Positions 51,288 through 60,196 of a stretch of 64,000 nucleotides of DNA are shown piece by piece (positions within the stretch are counted from its first letter, which is position 1; every line of letters starts with the position of its first letter). This DNA comes from Clostridiales bacterium. Lineage in GTDB: Bacteria > Bacillota > Clostridia > Christensenellales > Borkfalkiaceae. The stretch spans positions 496,001 through 560,000 of the forward strand of contig JAFLVO010000001.1 of the NCBI GenBank assembly GCA_022508245.1. Direction: 5' to 3'. The notes below the pieces were generated by a model. That model did no database searches and had not been told where the DNA came from. It was given only the letters and a program-made list of their open reading frames with translations. The position numbers were made by a program, and so were the translations under genes.

Positions 51288-52712
51288 TTACCTTGTAAAC
51301 AAATAATATAAAAGCGAGAAGAGAGGGATATTTAAAGTTATAAGGCAGGGGAAAATAATCTTTGCCGCGATATCTCCCACAGACGCGAAATTAACTTCGA
51401 GAATAAATGAGACAACAAGTATTATTGCAATAATAATTACCGAAAGAATAATCGAGGCCGTCATATAAGTCAGTGAAGCGGGTTTGCGTGTGCTCTTGCC
51501 TACGCTACTGTATTTTAAAGCAAGGCATATAGCAACTTGAACTGCGGCAAGCACCAAAATTACGAATGGATAGCCTAAGCTAATGCCCAAATCATTTTTA
51601 AGAGCAAGGCAGAGGGCAAATTCCACAAACATTATTGCAGCTATAATAAGTGAACAAACCAGGAGGGTACTGCCCCTATTGAACTTCTTTCTGCGTGACC
51701 CCGAGGAAACGTATTCCGTAGCAACGACCTCGCTTTTAGCGGTATCCTCATATCGTACAGTAGGCGAGAATTTCGACGGTGCGGGTTCGCGTGTGGGGCC
51801 CGGTTCCTGCGCGGGCTTTGCGCTGTAAGTTTTGGCGTATAGATTGTTGAGAAGATTTTTATAATCACGCTCGGGCTCGGGTTTATTGATATAAATAAGC
51901 TTGTCTGTATTTATATGCTCCGAATTGGGAACAATGGAGGAATCAGCTATATTGCTTGTTTCAGGATTTACAAGCTTCATATAGTTTTCGTGAAGAATTC
52001 TGCGCTGTTCATCGTCCATTGTCTTGGGTTGCTCTGCAGGCTTTTGTTCGACCTGCTTCGACTCTTCAACTACCGCAATACTTTCAACCGCTACGGGCTG
52101 CACAGGCTCGTGAGCTGTGGCAGGCTCTTCAACTACGGCGGGGGCTACGGGCTCTTCAAACTTAATCTCGCGCAAAATCTCTGGAGTTTCTTCAAGAACA
52201 ACTTCGCGGCGAGCTTCCGAATTGTCTTCGTCATCGTCCCTGACTACGGGAACGCGCGTTGTCGAACTTTTCAGAATTTTAAAGTCAACCGCTGAGGGGG
52301 GAGGCTGCGTAAAATCAAAACTTCTGTCGGAAATAAGACTGTCTATTACCGTACGCGAATATTCCCACTCGGATTGATTCTTTTCCGAAATTTCTCTACC
52401 GCTGTCGGAAATGGTGTAGTACTTTCTTCTGCCGCCGCCGGAGGTCTCGTCAGTCTTCCAGTATGCATTTATATAGCCCTGACTTTCGAGCCTTTTTAAT
52501 GCGCTGTACAGAGTAGGTTGTTTTAATGTATATTGGCCGTGACTTTTGGATTCTATTTCTTCGATTATCTCATACCCGTACTTGTCGCGCTCGCATAAGG
52601 TGCGGAGGATAATGGTATTGATATGCCCTCTTATAAGGTCTGAACTTATATTGCTGTTCTTGCCGTCGTCTTGAGGGTTAGAATTATCGTTTTCCAATAT
52701 TTCTTCGTTCAC
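51288..52712 (-). CDS. PadR-type regulator fused to a C-terminal membrane domain
   Basis: Residues 25-125 are a PadR winged helix: IRGHINTIILRTLCERDKYGYEIIEEIESKSHGQY, TLYSALKRLESQGYINAYW, GGGRRKYYTISDSGRE. Residues 140-340 form a Glu/Pro/Ala-rich linker (PVAPAVVEEP, KQVEQKPAEQPK). Residues 345-474 hold four hydrophobic segments beginning LLVCSLIIAAIMFVEFALCLAL, separated by a short basic loop (STRKPAS), with FTR at the end. The start is GTG with AAGGAG. Ordinary PadR proteins are 100-190 residues and soluble, so this is likely a membrane-anchored regulator. It is first in an operon with a flavodoxin gene. Its signal and targets are unknown. Confidence 0.88.
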   Translation of the reverse strand: MNEEILENDNSNPQDDGKNSNISSDLIRGHINTIILRTLCERDKYGYEIIEEIESKSHGQYTLKQPTLYSALKRLESQGYINAYWKTDETSGGGRRKYYTISDSGREISEKNQSEWEYSRTVIDSLISDRSFDFTQPPPSAVDFKILKSSTTRVPVVRDDDEDNSEARREVVLEETPEILREIKFEEPVAPAVVEEPATAHEPVQPVAVESIAVVEESKQVEQKPAEQPKTMDDEQRRILHENYMKLVNPETSNIADSSIVPNSEHINTDKLIYINKPEPERDYKNLLNNLYAKTYSAKPAQEPGPTREPAPSKFSPTVRYEDTAKSEVVATEYVSSGSRRKKFNRGSTLLVCSLIIAAIMFVEFALCLALKNDLGISLGYPFVILVLAAVQVAICLALKYSSVGKSTRKPASLTYMTASIILSVIIIAIILVVSFILEVNFASVGDIAAKIIFPCLITLNIPLFSLLYYLFTR

Positions 52713-52739
52713 AGTAGTTCTCCTTTGTTTAATGATGCA

Positions 52740-52768
52740 ATTTTACCATAAATTGCCCAAAATGTCAA
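52740..52768 (-). promoter_or_regulatory. Promoter of the PadR-flavodoxin operon
   Basis: On the minus strand TTGACA (52763-52768), 17 bases, TAAAAT (52740-52745). Confidence 0.75.
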
Positions 52769-52873
52769 CAATTTGATAATATAATAAGTACTATGTCACA
52801 CATAATCTGCTTAAAATCATTCAAATTGTAGACTTTTTTATTGGAAAGTGATAAAATAGCAAATGGTAAAAGT

Positions 52874-53608
52874 ATGTACAGACATATAAAAGAGTATGAA
52901 ATTAAATATACCGATGTGGATGCCTTTGATAATTTAAAGCCTTCTGCGATTCTTGCATTTATGGAGGAATCCGCCTGTCTTTCTGCCGATGAATTGGGCT
53001 TTGGCTACGCAGATATCTCGCCTAAAAATATAGGTTTTATTTTGGCAAACGTTTATATCCAGCTTTTACGCCCTGTAAAGCTCGGAGAAAAGCTTGAAGT
53101 GCATACTTGGCCTATAGCCCCCAAAATGCTTATATTTTTGCGCGATTTTGAACTGTTTTGCGGGACTGAAAAGGTAGGCGTGTGCACTACACGTTGGTGC
53201 ATGATTGATATACATAGTTTCAAGCCGCTGCCTGCAAGTGTTTATTTTAGTGAGGAGGCTTTCAACAACTACAACAAAGAGAGAAGCGTTCTTTTCACAA
53301 ACTGGAAAATACCTGCGATTACAGATTTAAAATTTCTTGGGAGCAAGAGAGTAAAGCTTTCCGATTATGACCATTATTTTCACGTAAATAATACGAAGTA
53401 TGCCGACTATCTCTACGACACCTTTTCGCTTGATGATATAAAGGGAAAATATTTCAGCAAATTGCAGATAACTTATTCAAAGCAGTGCAAGCTTGGTGAA
53501 GAAATTACTTTTACAGGAACGCAAAACGGCGCAGAGTATATTGTCGAAGGCAGAGTCGACGGGGAACTACGGGTTGCGTATAGGGCGGAGTTAAGTGAAA
53601 CCTTATAA
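52874..53608 (+). CDS. Acyl-ACP thioesterase
   Basis: Releases fatty acids from acyl carrier protein. Two hot-dog folds are visible: the first with IKYTDVDAFDNLKPSAILAFMEESA near the N-terminus and FLRDFELFCGTEKV. The second carries the catalytic-type motif DHYFHVNNTKYADYLYD near residue 175. Length (244 aa from this start) fits bacterial acyl-ACP thioesterases. A TTG-initiated form from 52841 is possible, but a TAAAAT at 52852 suggests that transcription starts after it, leaving ATG 52874 with a very short leader. The stop overlaps the next gene. Confidence 0.87.
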   Translation: MYRHIKEYEIKYTDVDAFDNLKPSAILAFMEESACLSADELGFGYADISPKNIGFILANVYIQLLRPVKLGEKLEVHTWPIAPKMLIFLRDFELFCGTEKVGVCTTRWCMIDIHSFKPLPASVYFSEEAFNNYNKERSVLFTNWKIPAITDLKFLGSKRVKLSDYDHYFHVNNTKYADYLYDTFSLDDIKGKYFSKLQITYSKQCKLGEEITFTGTQNGAEYIVEGRVDGELRVAYRAELSETL

Positions 53609-54230
53609 CATAATTTATTCCAAACGGCGCAGTATTCAGATTAGCGTATCTGATAATAATGAAATTACGGTACGATGTCCGTTTCATACAGGTAAAAGTC
53701 GGATTGAGCGTTTTCTTAATGAAAAGCAGGACTGGATTGACAAGATAATAAGTAGAAATTTCAAAAGACAGCAAAAGGATAACGAGGTTCTTAATTTTAA
53801 AGCCGTTTACGTTGACGGCAACCAAATTCCTTTGATTTTGGGCGAAAAAAATCTTGTAACTTCAACTTGCGTTTACTTAAAAAAGATTGAAGGTATTCAA
53901 AAGCAGTTTATAAAGAGCTTTTCCAAAAGCTTTCTTGATGAAGTAAATTTTATTTCCGAAAAAACGGGGCTTGTTCCGCTTAGCGTTAAAGTCAGAAATT
54001 ACAAGTCGCGGTGGGGCTGTTGTGATATTAAGGGCAATATTTATTTCAACTACAAGCTGTTTATGCTACCGCTTAATTTGAGAGAATACGTAATAATTCA
54101 CGAGCTTTGCCATTTAAAGCACCACAATCATTCAACGGCTTTTTGGAGCCTCGTAGAGTCCTACCTGCCTAATTGCAAAAGCCTGCGAAAAGAGCTTAAA
54201 AATTATGATTTTTTAACAAAACTCTATTAA
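53595..54230 (+). CDS. YgjP/SprT-like zinc metallopeptidase-domain protein
   Basis: Member of the YgjP (DUF45/M48-related) family, of uncertain biological role. The zinc motif is HELCHLKHHNHSTAFW near residue 172, with the two HExxH histidines and the downstream His. Before it are the family segments KVRNYKSRWGCCDIKGNIYFNYKLFMLP. The N-terminus (IIYSKRRSIQISVSDNNEITVRCP) is also typical. The start is GTG, overlapping the thioesterase stop by 14 bases. Confidence 0.88.
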   Translation: MKPYNIIYSKRRSIQISVSDNNEITVRCPFHTGKSRIERFLNEKQDWIDKIISRNFKRQQKDNEVLNFKAVYVDGNQIPLILGEKNLVTSTCVYLKKIEGIQKQFIKSFSKSFLDEVNFISEKTGLVPLSVKVRNYKSRWGCCDIKGNIYFNYKLFMLPLNLREYVIIHELCHLKHHNHSTAFWSLVESYLPNCKSLRKELKNYDFLTKLY

Positions 54231-54257
54231 AAATTCTAACACAAGTTTATATTTAAG

Positions 54258-55385
54258 ATGATTTATTTAGATAATGCTGCAACGACAAAGCCTGACTGCG
54301 AGTGCCTTGATAAAGCCTTGAAATATCTCAAAGAAGAATATTTCAATCCGTCGGCACTATATGCGGAGGGTTATAAACTCAATAAAGAACTTCGCTCGGC
54401 GAGAGAGAATATCTTAAAGACGATCGCGGATACTCAAAAATTCGTCTTGGAATTTACCTCCTGCGGAACAGAAGCGGACAATCACGCCGTGTTCGGTGGA
54501 GGCAAGCGTGGAAACGTTGTTACAACACTAGGCGAACACTCGGCGGTTTACTCGACTGTAAACGAACTAAAAAGACAGGGTACAGAAGTCCGTTTTGCCG
54601 AACTTAACAGCGACGGTAGCGTAAATATTGCCAATCTTTTGAGCCTTATCGACGATAAAACTTCGCTTGTTTCGATAATCCACGTCAATAACGAAACGGG
54701 TGCAATCAACGATATTTTGACAATCTCAAGAGAAGTTAAGGCTAAAAATTCAAAAGCTCTCTTTCACTCCGACGGTGTTCAAGCGTTCGGAAAAATTCCA
54801 TTTAGGCTGACCCAAAATATCGATTTGTACTCTGTCAGTGCGCACAAAATAGGCGGAATTAAGGGCTGCGGTGCACTTATTAAAAGGAAATCTCTTGTGA
54901 TATGCCCCCATATTTTCGGCGGCGGGCAAGAAAACGGTGCGCGCAGCGGCACGGAGAATGTCTTTGGAATTAAGGTATTTGAATATGCGGCTACAAAAAA
55001 ATATGCTTGCATTTCGGAAAACTTTAAAAAAGTTGAAGAAATAAAATCCGCGCTTTGGGCAGAGCTGGACAAAAGCCTATTTACGCGCATTGATTCCGGA
55101 AATTCTTCCCCGTATATTTTAACTGTTATTGCGCACGGCGTGCGTGGTGAAACGGTTCTGCATGAGGCAGACGACTTGGGGCTCATAATCGGAACCGGTT
55201 CGGCGTGTGCCTCAAATGAAAAAAACAGATATTCCCGCACGATACTTGCCTGCAGGATTGATAAAGCTTCGGCAGACGGCGTGTTAAGGTTGAGCTTTTC
55301 ACCCGAAAATACAGTCGATGAGGCAAGGACTGCCGCCCAAATTTTAAATAAAATTGTATCTCACAGAAAGAACATAATGGCATAA
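54258..55385 (+). CDS. Cysteine desulfurase, NifS/IscS-like
   Basis: PLP enzyme that takes sulfur from cysteine. It opens MIYLDNAATTKP, then FNPSALYAEG, TSCGTEADNHAVFG, a PLP-lysine segment SVSAHKIGGIKGCGALI near residue 200, GGGQENGARSGTEN and the active-site cysteine loop IGTGSACASNEKNRYSRTI near 315. Length 375 is normal. thiI follows two bases after the stop, so it most likely supplies persulfide for tRNA thiolation, as in the nifZ-thiI pair of Bacillus (established there, inferred here). Confidence 0.94.
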   Translation: MIYLDNAATTKPDCECLDKALKYLKEEYFNPSALYAEGYKLNKELRSARENILKTIADTQKFVLEFTSCGTEADNHAVFGGGKRGNVVTTLGEHSAVYSTVNELKRQGTEVRFAELNSDGSVNIANLLSLIDDKTSLVSIIHVNNETGAINDILTISREVKAKNSKALFHSDGVQAFGKIPFRLTQNIDLYSVSAHKIGGIKGCGALIKRKSLVICPHIFGGGQENGARSGTENVFGIKVFEYAATKKYACISENFKKVEEIKSALWAELDKSLFTRIDSGNSSPYILTVIAHGVRGETVLHEADDLGLIIGTGSACASNEKNRYSRTILACRIDKASADGVLRLSFSPENTVDEARTAAQILNKIVSHRKNIMA

Positions 55386-55387
55386 GT

Positions 55388-56542
55388 ATGGAAAAAGTAA
55401 TTATTTTAAGATACTCAGAAATTCATCTGAAAGGCAAAAACAGATGCTATTTCGAGAGAGTATTTACGGTAAACGTAGAAAAATCACTGAAAGGTATTAA
55501 GCACGAGCTTCGAGTAATCAGCGGCAGGTACTTAATCGAAAATTTTAACGAGAACAGTATAGACGAAATTCTGTCACGCCTTGAAAAGGTTTTCGGCATT
55601 CACTCTTTCAGCGTAGCTTATAAGGTTCCGTCCGATTTAGAGAACATTTTTGAAGCCGCAAAGACTGTTTGTCAGCCATATGGCACTTTTAAAGTAGATA
55701 CCCATAGGGCGGATAAGACTTTTTATCTCAATTCACCGCAAATCAATACCGAAATAGGCGGAAGATTGCTTGAATTGTACAAAGAACTCACGGTTGACGT
55801 CCACAATCCATTGCAAGTTATAAATATTGACGTTCGAGAAAACGGTTCAACACTCGTTTTTGGCAAATTTTTAAAGGGCGCGGGTGGTATGCCAGTCGGC
55901 ACGAGCGGAAAGGGCTTGCTTCTCATTTCGGGTGGAATCGATAGTCCTGTTGCTGGGCACATGATTGCGAGGCGCGGAATGACGGTTGACTGTATTCATT
56001 TCCACAGTTATCCATATACCAATATGCAGGCGCGTGACAAGGTAGAAGAGCTTGCAAAGGTCCTTTCCGGGTACACACTCGGAACACGCCTCAATATAAT
56101 TTCCGTAACACACATTCAGGAAGAAATCCATAAAAAGTGCAACGGCGAATTTATGGTTACGCTTTTAAGGAGATTTATGATGCGCCTTTCCGAGCGGGTG
56201 GCAAAGAAAGTAGGCGCGCAGTGCCTTATAACGGGCGAAAGCTTGGGGCAGGTCGCAAGCCAGACCGTGGAAGGGATGACTTCTTCTAACAGCGTTGTTG
56301 AAAATCTGCCCGTTTTAAGACCACTTTGTGGGTTTGATAAGGACGAAATAATAGAAAGAAGCAAAAAAATAGGTGCCTACGAAATATCAATTCAGCCCTA
56401 CGAAGATTGTTGTACTGTATTTTTGCCTAAGCATCCGGTGATAAAGCCAACACTGAAAAGCGTTTTGGAGGAGGAGGCAAAGCTTGACGTTGAAGGGCTT
56501 CTAAAGGAGGCAATGTCGACGCTTGAGACTATAACTCTATAA
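55388..56542 (+). CDS. thiI: tRNA 4-thiouridine synthase ThiI
   Basis: Adenylates and thiolates U8 of tRNA. It opens KVIILRYSEIHLKGKNRCYFE, followed by a ferredoxin-like domain and a THUMP domain (DVHNPLQVINIDVRENGSTLVFG). The PP-loop is LLISGGIDSPVAGHM near residue 180, then FHSYPYTN, LITGESLGQVASQT and VLRPLCGFDKDEII. At 384 residues there is no C-terminal rhodanese domain, as in Bacillus ThiI, which fits a dedicated desulfurase next door. Confidence 0.96.
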   Translation: MEKVIILRYSEIHLKGKNRCYFERVFTVNVEKSLKGIKHELRVISGRYLIENFNENSIDEILSRLEKVFGIHSFSVAYKVPSDLENIFEAAKTVCQPYGTFKVDTHRADKTFYLNSPQINTEIGGRLLELYKELTVDVHNPLQVINIDVRENGSTLVFGKFLKGAGGMPVGTSGKGLLLISGGIDSPVAGHMIARRGMTVDCIHFHSYPYTNMQARDKVEELAKVLSGYTLGTRLNIISVTHIQEEIHKKCNGEFMVTLLRRFMMRLSERVAKKVGAQCLITGESLGQVASQTVEGMTSSNSVVENLPVLRPLCGFDKDEIIERSKKIGAYEISIQPYEDCCTVFLPKHPVIKPTLKSVLEEEAKLDVEGLLKEAMSTLETITL

Positions 56543-56548
56543 ATGAAA

Positions 56549-56576
56549 CCGCCACTATTTAGTGGCGGATATTTTA
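56549..56576. terminator. Terminator between thiI and the PBP1A gene
   Basis: CCGCCACT / AGTGGCGG stem with an ATTT loop and ATATTTTAT after it; it ends at the convergent PBP gene stop. Confidence 0.75.
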
Positions 56577-58793
56577 TAAGTTGTACCAATCTTTTTTTGC
56601 GATGTCAGGAATTTTAACTTGGGGCTCTTTGTTATCCTTACTTAAATTGACTGGGGGAAGGACTATTTCAGTGCCGAAAATCTTATTTCCGCCGTTATTA
56701 AAGTATGGAGTGACGGTATAAATGAAGGTTCCCTCTTTAGGACAATCGGCAATTGATTTTTTCCATTTACCGTCATAAATTACCTCATTTTTGCCATTAA
56801 ATTGCCTATTTATCATATAATCATAGTACTTTGTCTGACATAACTCAATATTTACTGTTCCGTTTGTAACTGAAATTGACGGGTTTGGGATAGTCGGATG
56901 AGTAAATTTAGTTGATGTTTCTTTGGGGGCATTGCCTTTTAAAACTTTTACAGTTAGTTTATTCAACTTGGGTGAGAGCGGATCCGAAATTATTACTTTA
57001 TTGTTGTCGTAGTAATCCTCTGCGTCTATCTCAACGGTTTCAGTTCCGCTTGAAATATCGAGGTTTTCAGGCTTCTTTTCAGTGTAAAGTGATGAGATTA
57101 CATTTTCCGCAATCTCACAGCAATCGACTCCGCCTGTAATATTTCGCCTTATGTTATTTTTATCGCCGAGCCATACTGCAATGCAGTGCTCACTCGTATA
57201 AGATAACGAATAGGCGTCAGTATTTCCTTTATCGTTTCCGCAAGTTCCCGTTTTTGAAGCAATATCAAAGTTAAAGTGTGAAAGTTTTTTTGCCGTGCCG
57301 CTTTTGGTAGTTTCTAAAAGCGTACTGTTGATAAGAGAGGAAGTACCTTCGGAGAACACTCTGTTTTGAGCAGGTTGGGGTTTGTATATTGTCTTTCCGT
57401 CAATTGAGACGATTTCCTTAATAAAGTGCGACGGTCTGTAAGTTCCTTGCTTTTGAAAGATAGAATATCTGTCTGCAAGCTCCTTTAAGGTCAGTCCGTT
57501 TGTCATACCGCCGAGTGCAAGAGATAGGTTTTTTTCGTTCTCATCAAGGGGTAAATTCATTTTTGTAAGGTATTTTTCGGCTTTTTTCAATGTTAAAGCG
57601 TTTAAAGTTTTAACCGCAGGAACATTATAACTGTACTTGATGCTGTCAGTCACGGTCACATAGCCGTGATATTTTTTGTCGTAATTTTCGGGCGAATAAC
57701 CGCCGTAATTTACTTTTTCATCCAAAATTTTAGTAAACGGGCTTAAAGCCTTTTCTTCAAAGGCGGGTGCGTAGACTGCAAGCGGTTTTATTGTCGAGCC
57801 CGGTTGACGTTTAGTATTGCCAATGGTTGACTTATAGGCGTTTACGCCGCCCTCACGAGATGTAACTACGACCGCATTGTCGCATTTGTAACCGTAATTT
57901 TCAATCACTTTCTGAATTTCGGGCTTTAAATAGGTCTTAACAGTACAACCTCCCGCAAGGTTATAGACGCTTACATTTTCTTCTATTTCGTCAAAGACGG
58001 CGCTTAAATAGTTAGCATTTTTTCCGTTTTCGGTTGTCTTTTTTGCGTTTAATGGCTCATCTATAGAGCTTAAGTATTGACTTTTAGTTATAAATTTGCA
58101 GTCACGCATAGCTTTTAAAACAGTATTTCTGCGCTTTATGCATTTATCGGGATGCTTGAAAGGGGAAAAATTATTAGGAGAAGTCAATAGCCCGACAATG
58201 GTTGCACTTTCCGAAAGGGTTAGTTCTTCGGCTTTTTTATCAAAGTAAAAATCCGCCGCACTTTGAAGTCCGTAGCTGTTGTGTCCGAAGTAAATAGTAT
58301 TTAAATACATTTCGAGTATTTGGTTTTTTGAATATTTTTTTTCAAGCTGTTTGGTAAGTTTAATCTCTTTTAATTTGCGTTTAATGGTTTTATCGCTTGA
58401 GAGATGTGTATTTTTAATCAGCTGTTGACTTATTGTCGAAGCGCCCTCTTTAAAAGAGCGGGACATCGTGTTTTTGTACAGCGCTTTTAACATCCTCTTG
58501 TAATTGAGCCCTTTATGTGAATAAAAGGTTCTGTCCTCGCTTGCAATAAAGGCGTCAATGGTGTGTTTTTGCAAACCGCTTATTTTTACGCTTTTATTTT
58601 GCCCTGTAAGAGTTGCATCCGTAATTTCATTGCCGTAGTCGTCGAGAACTGTTATAACTTGATTAGGGTTGATAAGTTTGCTTTCGTCCAACTTTGCATC
58701 TCTCGTTATAACCAAATAGGTGGACCAAAGTACAAGAAATAATACGAGAAAACTCAAAAATATAATTGCCGATATCTTAAAAAATTTTGTCAT
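56574..58793 (-). CDS. Bifunctional class A penicillin-binding protein (PBP1A-like)
   Basis: Polymerises and cross-links peptidoglycan at the outer face of the membrane. One helix lies near residues 8-28. The GT51 glycosyltransferase domain shows ASEDRTFYSHKGLNYKRM with the catalytic Glu near residue 87, EGASTISQQLIKN, KLTKQLEKKYSKNQILEMYLNTIYFG and SATIVGLLTSPNNFSP. The transpeptidase motifs are PGSTIKP near residue 335, SYN, and SKTGTCGN near 515. The last 150 residues form a Lys/Pro-rich region with beta-type patterning, perhaps a fibronectin-like domain. No clear SD precedes the ATG. It is a single gene, divergent from miaB. Confidence 0.94.
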   Translation of the reverse strand: MTKFFKISAIIFLSFLVLFLVLWSTYLVITRDAKLDESKLINPNQVITVLDDYGNEITDATLTGQNKSVKISGLQKHTIDAFIASEDRTFYSHKGLNYKRMLKALYKNTMSRSFKEGASTISQQLIKNTHLSSDKTIKRKLKEIKLTKQLEKKYSKNQILEMYLNTIYFGHNSYGLQSAADFYFDKKAEELTLSESATIVGLLTSPNNFSPFKHPDKCIKRRNTVLKAMRDCKFITKSQYLSSIDEPLNAKKTTENGKNANYLSAVFDEIEENVSVYNLAGGCTVKTYLKPEIQKVIENYGYKCDNAVVVTSREGGVNAYKSTIGNTKRQPGSTIKPLAVYAPAFEEKALSPFTKILDEKVNYGGYSPENYDKKYHGYVTVTDSIKYSYNVPAVKTLNALTLKKAEKYLTKMNLPLDENEKNLSLALGGMTNGLTLKELADRYSIFQKQGTYRPSHFIKEIVSIDGKTIYKPQPAQNRVFSEGTSSLINSTLLETTKSGTAKKLSHFNFDIASKTGTCGNDKGNTDAYSLSYTSEHCIAVWLGDKNNIRRNITGGVDCCEIAENVISSLYTEKKPENLDISSGTETVEIDAEDYYDNNKVIISDPLSPKLNKLTVKVLKGNAPKETSTKFTHPTIPNPSISVTNGTVNIELCQTKYYDYMINRQFNGKNEVIYDGKWKKSIADCPKEGTFIYTVTPYFNNGGNKIFGTEIVLPPVNLSKDNKEPQVKIPDIAKKDWYNL

Positions 58794-58836
58794 TTCAAAT
58801 AGTATTTATTAAATTTAATTATTGTTGCATTTTTAA

Positions 58837-58865
58837 TTGAAAAAAATTAAAAAAAATTATATAAT
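58837..58865 (+). promoter_or_regulatory. Promoter of miaB-mutS-mutL
   Basis: TTGAAA (58837-58842), 17 bases, TATAAT (58860-58865). The miaB ATG at 58875 is only 9 bases past the -10, so the predicted leader is 0-4 nt. Confidence 0.72.
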
Positions 58866-58874
58866 TACAGTAAT

Positions 58875-60194
58875 ATGGAAAAGTATTATCACATAACGAC
58901 TTACGGCTGTCAGATGAATGTACATGAGTCTGAAAAGATTGCGGGCGCGCTGACGGAACTCGGCTACAAGGCTTGCGAAAATATCGAAAATGCGGATATA
59001 GCCGTCTTTAACACCTGTTGCATACGCGAAAATGCCGAAAATCATGCTTTTGGCAATATTGGTATGCTCAAAAAGCTCAAGGCGCAGAAAAAAGGCATGA
59101 TAATTGCCGTCGGTGGGTGCCTGCCCCAGCAGATAGGGAAGGCAAATGCGTTACACAGTAAATTCCCCTACGTTGATATAGTATTCGGAACGCACAATCT
59201 CGGCAAGCTTAAGGACTATATACTTAAAAAGCAGGGGCAGAAAAAATCTGTCATCGAAATAGAAGAATGCGACGGCGTTATAAACGAGGGAGAGAAGGCT
59301 CTTCGGACGAGCTATCCCAACGCATGGATAAATATCACATACGGCTGCAACAATTTTTGCAGTTACTGTATAGTTCCATACGTCAGAGGGAGAGAGCGCA
59401 GTCGCCGTTCGGAAGATATAATTAACGAGGCAAGAGAGCTTATTGCCGAGGGATACAAAGAGCTTACACTTTTGGGACAGAACGTAAATTCTTACGCAAA
59501 CGGAACGGACGATATTCCTTTCTATAAATTGCTTGAAAAAATTGCGGCAATAGACGGAAAATTCAGATTGAGGTTTATGACGAGTCACCCCAAGGATTTT
59601 TCCGAGGATCTTGCAAAGGTAATTGCCGACAACGAAAAAATATGCAACTGTGTACATTTGCCCGTTCAAAGCGGTTCGGACAGCATTTTAAAGGCGATGA
59701 ACAGGAAGTACACGTCCGCCGAGTATCTTAAAAAGGTCGATATTCTAAAAAAACATGTGCCCGACTGCTCAATAACAACCGACCTCATCGTAGGATTCCC
59801 CGGCGAAACGGATAAAGACTTTAACGATACGCTTGAATTGGTTAAAAAAGTCGGCTACACTTCGGCGTTCACATACGTTTATTCCCGCCGTGACGGAACG
59901 GTTGCCGCAAAAATGGAAAATCAGATTGACAAAGAGGTTTCAAAAGCGCGTATTATGCAGCTTATTGACCTTGTAAACAGTCAAACTCGTGAGCATTCGG
60001 CAAAATATGTAGGCAAAACCGTTGAAATTCTTCCCGAAGATTTCGATATGAAAAAGGGGATGTATCTCGGTAGGGACGAATACGGTGCAATGGCGTACTT
60101 TAAGAGCGAAAAGGACGTCATCGGCGAATTTACAAAGGTTAAAATACTTGGCGCAAACGGAATTTCGCTGTCAGGAGAGATTACAGAGGATTAA
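58875..60194 (+). CDS. miaB: tRNA i6A37 methylthiotransferase MiaB
   Basis: Radical-SAM enzyme adding the ms2 group at A37 of tRNAs reading UNN codons. The N-terminal cysteines are in TTYGCQMNVHESEKIAG, NTCCIRENAENHAFGNIG and GGCLPQQ. The radical SAM motif YGCNNFCSYCIVPYVRGRERSR is near residue 157. HLPVQSGSDSILKAMNRKYT and a C-terminal TRAM domain follow. Length 439 is normal. The ATG lies so close to the promoter that the message is probably leaderless. mutS starts two bases after the stop. Confidence 0.97.
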   Translation: MEKYYHITTYGCQMNVHESEKIAGALTELGYKACENIENADIAVFNTCCIRENAENHAFGNIGMLKKLKAQKKGMIIAVGGCLPQQIGKANALHSKFPYVDIVFGTHNLGKLKDYILKKQGQKKSVIEIEECDGVINEGEKALRTSYPNAWINITYGCNNFCSYCIVPYVRGRERSRRSEDIINEARELIAEGYKELTLLGQNVNSYANGTDDIPFYKLLEKIAAIDGKFRLRFMTSHPKDFSEDLAKVIADNEKICNCVHLPVQSGSDSILKAMNRKYTSAEYLKKVDILKKHVPDCSITTDLIVGFPGETDKDFNDTLELVKKVGYTSAFTYVYSRRDGTVAAKMENQIDKEVSKARIMQLIDLVNSQTREHSAKYVGKTVEILPEDFDMKKGMYLGRDEYGAMAYFKSEKDVIGEFTKVKILGANGISLSGEITED

Positions 60195-60196
60195 GC

